Assembly (NCBI GenBank): GCA_030695605.1
Contig: JAUYQE010000062.1
Span: forward strand, 1-22,183
Reading direction: 5' to 3'
Source of the DNA: Nanobdellota archaeon
GTDB taxonomy: Archaea; Nanobdellota; Nanobdellia; Woesearchaeales; GW2011-AR9
DNA length: 22,183 bases
Each line of letters starts with the position of its first letter. Position 1 is the stretch's first letter. The notes under the pieces are model-generated. The model worked only from the letters and a program-made list of their open reading frames with translations, ran no database searches and was not told where the DNA came from. Positions 19,746 through 22,183 of the stretch are shown here, piece after piece. The position numbers were made by a program, and so were the translations under genes.

Positions 19746-20009
19746 ATGAATGCAGCGTTAAAAGCCCTATTGCAAACGTTGTTAAATAAGCGCTGCATCG
19801 GTGGAAAGCATACTCCAGAAGAAAAACTTATCAAATCAAAAATCAGATGGCTGGAACCGCAAGAACGCAAAGAGTTTGAGAAAGAGTACAAACAAATGAT
19901 AAACGAAAGCATTATTTCCCGCTCCAAGAAAATGACCGGCAAGGGCTCTGATTGGCATGTCTCGCTGAATCCGAGAACCCTAAAAGAGCTCTACGAAAAA
20001 ATAAGTTAG
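19746..20009 (+). CDS. Hypothetical 87-residue basic protein (GKHTPE motif)
   Basis: A small Lys/Glu-rich soluble protein. A short N-terminal helix is followed by RCIGGKHTPEEKLI (about residues 16-29), a charged helix ERKEFEKEYKQMINESIISRSKK, and SDWHVSLNPRTLKELYEK. I have an impression of similar small proteins in other DPANN-like genomes next to a wHTH gene, but cannot name a family. In-frame codons before 19746 reach a stop at 19734, which fixes the start. The wHTH regulator begins 24 nt after its stop. The pair may be a small regulatory or toxin-antitoxin-like unit (inference). Confidence 0.6.
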   Translation: MNAALKALLQTLLNKRCIGGKHTPEEKLIKSKIRWLEPQERKEFEKEYKQMINESIISRSKKMTGKGSDWHVSLNPRTLKELYEKIS

Positions 20010-20032
20010 TTATAAGTCTGGATGTTCAACAC

Positions 20033-20401
20033 ATGAAACACAGAAAATGGGGAGCATTTTGTGAAACCTACGGTGCTACGATAGAAAACGGCGTTCTGGA
20101 ATACCTCTTAGAAAACCAAGATTTGGATGTTGCGGTGGGAGACCTCGCAAAGGAAACTTTGGTAAGCCGGCCAAAAGCGTATGACATCATCAAAGAATTT
20201 GAGAAAAAAGGCTTTGTGGTAAAATCAAGGGTAGTCGGAAAAACGCAATTGTACCGGTTAAATAAAGAGAATGTGCGGGTGAAAATATTCTTACGGAATT
20301 TTCAGGAGTGTTTACAACTCATTGTTGAAGAACATGCCGAAAATAGATTTGCGGGAAGCTCTCCCACGGGCTTGGGCGTAGCGTCGGCAAAACCGTTTTA
20401 A
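20033..20401 (+). CDS. Winged-helix transcriptional regulator
   Basis: A 122-residue protein. Residues 12-80 form a MarR/TrmB-like winged helix: VLEYLLENQ, VAVGDLAKETLVSRPKAYDIIKEFEKKGFVV (the helix-turn-helix and recognition helix), KSRVVGKTQLYRL (the wing). A C-terminal helix (NVRVKIFLRNFQECLQLIVEEH) probably dimerises. The final 15 residues (GSSPTGLGVASAKPF) look unlike the rest and coincide with an inverted repeat at 20382-20411, so the original C-terminus may have been altered. The start at 20033 is chosen over 19952 because 19952 lies inside the previous gene, and a TATA-like AGTTATAAG stands about 25 nt ahead. Confidence 0.78.
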   Translation: MKHRKWGAFCETYGATIENGVLEYLLENQDLDVAVGDLAKETLVSRPKAYDIIKEFEKKGFVVKSRVVGKTQLYRLNKENVRVKIFLRNFQECLQLIVEEHAENRFAGSSPTGLGVASAKPF

Positions 20402-20411
20402 TAAGCCGACG
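20382..20411 (+). repeat. Inverted repeat across the wHTH stop codon
   Basis: CGTCGGC (20382-20388) and GCCGACG (20405-20411) form a perfect 7-bp stem around a 16-nt loop holding the stop codon. No T-run follows, so it is not a classic terminator; it may affect mRNA stability. Confidence 0.45.
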
Positions 20412-20496
20412 GCATCAGCTCTTCCTAACAAAAAGCAAAGCTTGTGGTCCCAAAGATGTTGTTTTCGAAAGCCCTTTCTCTCCTCCAGACTCGGAA

Positions 20497-20506
20497 AATT
20501 TATAAA
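20497..20506 (+). promoter_or_regulatory. TATA box for the 150-residue protein
   Basis: AATTTATAAA is centred about 50 nt before the ATG at 20552, leaving a leader of about 24 nt with AGGTGA at 20540-20545 as ribosome-binding site. Confidence 0.6.
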
Positions 20507-20551
20507 CCATAAGCTCCGCCCTCAAAAGCATAAAACAGCAGGTGAACAACT

Positions 20552-21004
20552 ATGACTATTGTAAAAATAAATTTGCATAAATTGCACGCAGAACGCAACC
20601 TGGAAAGCAAAAGCGGCCAGGTCAACATCAACAATAATGTTTCCATCAAAGACGTGGAAGACCTGAGTTTCAGCGCCGAAGGCAAGAAAGGGATTAAATT
20701 CACATTTGCTTTTAACTGTGCCTACGAGCCCGCTCTGGGAAAGATAGAAGTCGAAGGGCAGGTTCTTTACGTGAATGACGAAAAAATCATCAATGAAATC
20801 AAGGCCAACTGGGAGAAAGAAAAGCGCCTCCCCATGGAGATCATGGAAGAAGTGGTCAACGCAGCATTGCATAAAGGCAACATTCAGGCTATCAAGATAA
20901 GCGAAGAAGTCAATCTGCCCAGCCCGCTGCCTTTGCCCCGAATGCGCTCCGCAGAGAGAAAGCCCGAGGAGAAAAGGGTAGAGAAGAAAGCGGTGGCGAA
21001 GTAA
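20552..21004 (+). CDS. Hypothetical 150-residue protein, SecB-like candidate
   Basis: An unidentified soluble protein. The N-terminal half is beta-rich (VNINNNVSIKDVEDLSF, KGIKFTFAFNCAYEP, GKIEVEGQVLYV). A helix EIMEEVVNAALHKGNIQAIKISEEV follows, then a proline-rich LPSPLPLPRM stretch and a Lys/Glu tail. The beta sheet plus a late helix with E-E-V-N-A and a closing proline segment resembles SecB-like chaperone folds, but this is a weak, by-eye impression. Good TATA and ribosome-binding sites. A small downstream gene (21023), cut by an insertion sequence, begins 18 nt after its stop and was probably its operon partner. Confidence 0.7.
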   Translation: MTIVKINLHKLHAERNLESKSGQVNINNNVSIKDVEDLSFSAEGKKGIKFTFAFNCAYEPALGKIEVEGQVLYVNDEKIINEIKANWEKEKRLPMEIMEEVVNAALHKGNIQAIKISEEVNLPSPLPLPRMRSAERKPEEKRVEKKAVAK

Positions 21005-21022
21005 AGCTGGAGGAAAGAGCGC

Positions 21023-21091
21023 ATGAAAACTGAACAGATCTATGTGGTTTCAACCGAAGCTGATGTAGAAAGCAGAAGTATGCAAGTATAG
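21023..21091 (+). pseudogene. Small gene truncated by the IS630 element
   Basis: ATG at 21023 with GGAGG at 21009-21013 opens a 22-residue frame (MKTEQIYVVSTEADVESRSM...). Its stop TAG at 21089-21091 is the first three bases of the inserted element. The original gene continued past the target TA, so its remainder should lie after position 22183, outside the window. Family unknown from 22 residues. Confidence 0.65.
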
Positions 21092-21100
21092 ATAACTGCG
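21089..21100 (+). repeat. IS630 left terminal inverted repeat
   Basis: TAGATAACTGCG, 12 bp matching the right end perfectly; the match ends at a T/C difference at the 13th base. Confidence 0.9.
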
Positions 21101-21116
21101 TAGGATACAGCACATA

Positions 21117-21125
21117 AATTTAAAT
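21117..21125 (+). promoter_or_regulatory. TATA box of the transposase
   Basis: AATTTAAAT centred about 31 nt before the ATG at 21152, i.e. the element carries an archaeal promoter. Confidence 0.55.
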
Positions 21126-21151
21126 AGTCATTTTATTTTCTTAGCCTTAAA

Positions 21152-22165
21152 ATGGTGATTGATGGGCGTTCTTATTCACATGAAGTTCTGGAGCATTATC
21201 GTTTTCGTGCCATAGAACTTCATGAAGAGGGAAAGAAAGTAAATGATATTGCTGATTTCTTTGGTGTTCATCGTTGTAGTGTTTCTGATTGGATATCTGC
21301 ATACAAAAAATATGGTAAAGAAAAACTAAAGAGTACAAAAGCTCAGGGTCCTGCTTTCAAGTATGATGTGGAAGAAATAAAAAATCTTTTGAATTTTTTA
21401 CAAGATAATGCAATGATGCATGGATTTGAAACACCTCTCTGGACTTGCAAACGAATACAAACAGTGATGAAAAAAATCACCAATAAGAAACTCCATACTA
21501 CCAATATCATGCGCTTACTTCGGCGCACAGGATTAACACCACAAAAGCCAGAACGAAGAGCGTCACAACGAGACGACGTAGTAGTTAAACGTTGGCTAGA
21601 TGAGGAATGGCCAAGAATTAAAGCACATTGTCGACGGTGGCAGGCGATGCTTTATTTTCAAGATGAAGCAGGAATATCTCTCACTCCAGTCATGGGAAAA
21701 ACATGGGCCCCAAAAGGGAAGACGCCCATTGTTAAAGTGACTGGAAAACGTGGTGGTTTATGTGTAACTTCCGCCATTAGCCCAGCGGGTAAAATGATTT
21801 TTAGAATTGAGAAAAAAAGAGTTAATGCAGACAAGCATATTGAATTTCTTGAGCAGATGCTCAAGCAACATCCAAGAAGAAAAATAATTGTTATTGAAGA
21901 TAGAGCACCAGTACACAGAGCAAATAAAATAAAAGAATTTGTGGAAATGCATAAGAAGAGGTTAGCGGTGTATCTTTTACCATCTTATGCGCCAGAATTA
22001 AATCCTGATGAGCATGTATGGGAATATTTGAAAGCCTATAAGCTTAAAGCTCATCAGGCGCAAGACACAAAAGAACTCAGGAAACTGGTGAAAAGAAAGA
22101 TGCAGGGGATACAGCGAAAGAAAAAGGTTATTAATTCTTTTTTTGTGGGAACATATGTTCTCTAA
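21152..22165 (+). CDS. IS630-family DDE transposase
   Basis: A 337-residue transposase. The N-terminal helix-turn-helix (about residues 12-55, VNDIADFFGVHRCSVSDWISAYKKYG) is followed by a second DNA-binding winged part to about 145. The catalytic domain has YFQDEAG (Asp171), VIEDRAPVHRAN (Asp250) and NPDEHVWEYLK (Glu287), the DDE triad with 36 residues between the last two. ELNP before the Glu is the usual IS630 motif. The middle motif reads EDRAPVH where most relatives have DNAPIH, a tolerated variant. The frame is intact and has its own promoter, so the element is probably still active. Confidence 0.95.
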   Translation: MVIDGRSYSHEVLEHYRFRAIELHEEGKKVNDIADFFGVHRCSVSDWISAYKKYGKEKLKSTKAQGPAFKYDVEEIKNLLNFLQDNAMMHGFETPLWTCKRIQTVMKKITNKKLHTTNIMRLLRRTGLTPQKPERRASQRDDVVVKRWLDEEWPRIKAHCRRWQAMLYFQDEAGISLTPVMGKTWAPKGKTPIVKVTGKRGGLCVTSAISPAGKMIFRIEKKRVNADKHIEFLEQMLKQHPRRKIIVIEDRAPVHRANKIKEFVEMHKKRLAVYLLPSYAPELNPDEHVWEYLKAYKLKAHQAQDTKELRKLVKRKMQGIQRKKKVINSFFVGTYVL

Positions 22166-22169
22166 GTTG

Positions 22170-22181
22170 CGCAGTTATCTA
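22170..22181 (-). repeat. IS630 right terminal inverted repeat
   Basis: CGCAGTTATCTA on the plus strand, the complement of the left repeat, followed by the TA duplication at the window end. Confidence 0.9.
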
Positions 22182-22183
22182 TA

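Larger units (their letters stand above)
21089..22181 (+). mobile_element. Complete IS630-family insertion sequence
   Basis: A 1093-bp element bounded by perfect 12-bp inverted repeats: TAGATAACTGCG at 21089-21100 and its complement at 22170-22181. It is flanked by TA at 21087-21088 and 22182-22183, the target-site duplication expected of IS630/Tc1-mariner elements. It contains one transposase gene with intact DDE residues. It is AT-rich compared with the neighbours and appears recent. The window ends right at the second TA. Confidence 0.9.

Noticed and set aside
20402..20551. Search for an RNA gene between the wHTH and SecB-like genes
   Set aside because: Apart from the stop-codon inverted repeat and a TATA box, I saw no stable structure or small ORF with a start signal.

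Overview
The window looks like a chromosomal segment of an archaeon. It has an ftsZ-secE-spt5 cluster, an archaeal-type cytidylate kinase, a long archaeal FKBP isomerase, deoxyhypusine synthase and an orphan wHTH regulator. Many genes have a TATA box centred about 26 nt before the start codon, i.e. leaderless or nearly leaderless transcripts. Small compact genes, many short unknown proteins, a tRNA with an insertion at a non-canonical position and membrane-anchored unknowns suggest a DPANN-like lineage (Woesearchaeota/Pacearchaeota type). That placement is inference; no marker phylogeny was run.

Layout. 1-1.9 kb: a seven-helix membrane protein and two divergently transcribed small SET-domain proteins. 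1.9-4.0 kb: a lipoprotein, a tiny ORF, two tandem membrane proteins with a C-terminal tail resembling DUF504/MJ1316, a pilin-like protein, then a convergent thioredoxin-like [2Fe-2S] protein. 4.1-4.25 kb: tRNA-Arg(CCT) with an ~88-nt insertion in its T-loop. 4.3-6.8 kb: a six-hairpin glycosidase-like protein, a GT2 glycosyltransferase and a membrane-anchored coiled-coil protein. 6.9-10.3 kb: housekeeping genes cmk, FKBP, ftsZ, secE and spt5. 10.4-11.2 kb: a 50-codon gene overlapping the tail of a GNAT acetyltransferase gene that is broken by one in-frame TAA, then tRNA-Gly(CCC). 11.3-13.4 kb: small unknowns and a TatD-family nuclease.

The most striking region is 13.6-19.6 kb: nine genes on one strand, every junction overlapping by exactly 4 or 8 nt. 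The order is deoxyhypusine synthase, five tandem paralogues of an unrecognised family, a PLP fold-III decarboxylase, an orphan GHKL (histidine-kinase-like) ATPase and an agmatinase-family ureohydrolase. The three enzymes fit an arginine to agmatine to hypusine/putrescine route serving eIF5A. The five paralogues end in shared GxLS-type repeats, and two of their junctions carry an identical 35-bp direct repeat. Together with the orphan ATPase they are the best candidate for an undescribed system here. A 9-codon leaderless ORF followed by a T-tract lies in the operon leader.

19.7-22.2 kb: a small unknown gene plus a wHTH regulator, a SecB-like candidate, and an IS630-family insertion sequence. 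The element is complete, with 12-bp terminal inverted repeats and TA target duplications; it has truncated a small gene and ends exactly at the window edge.
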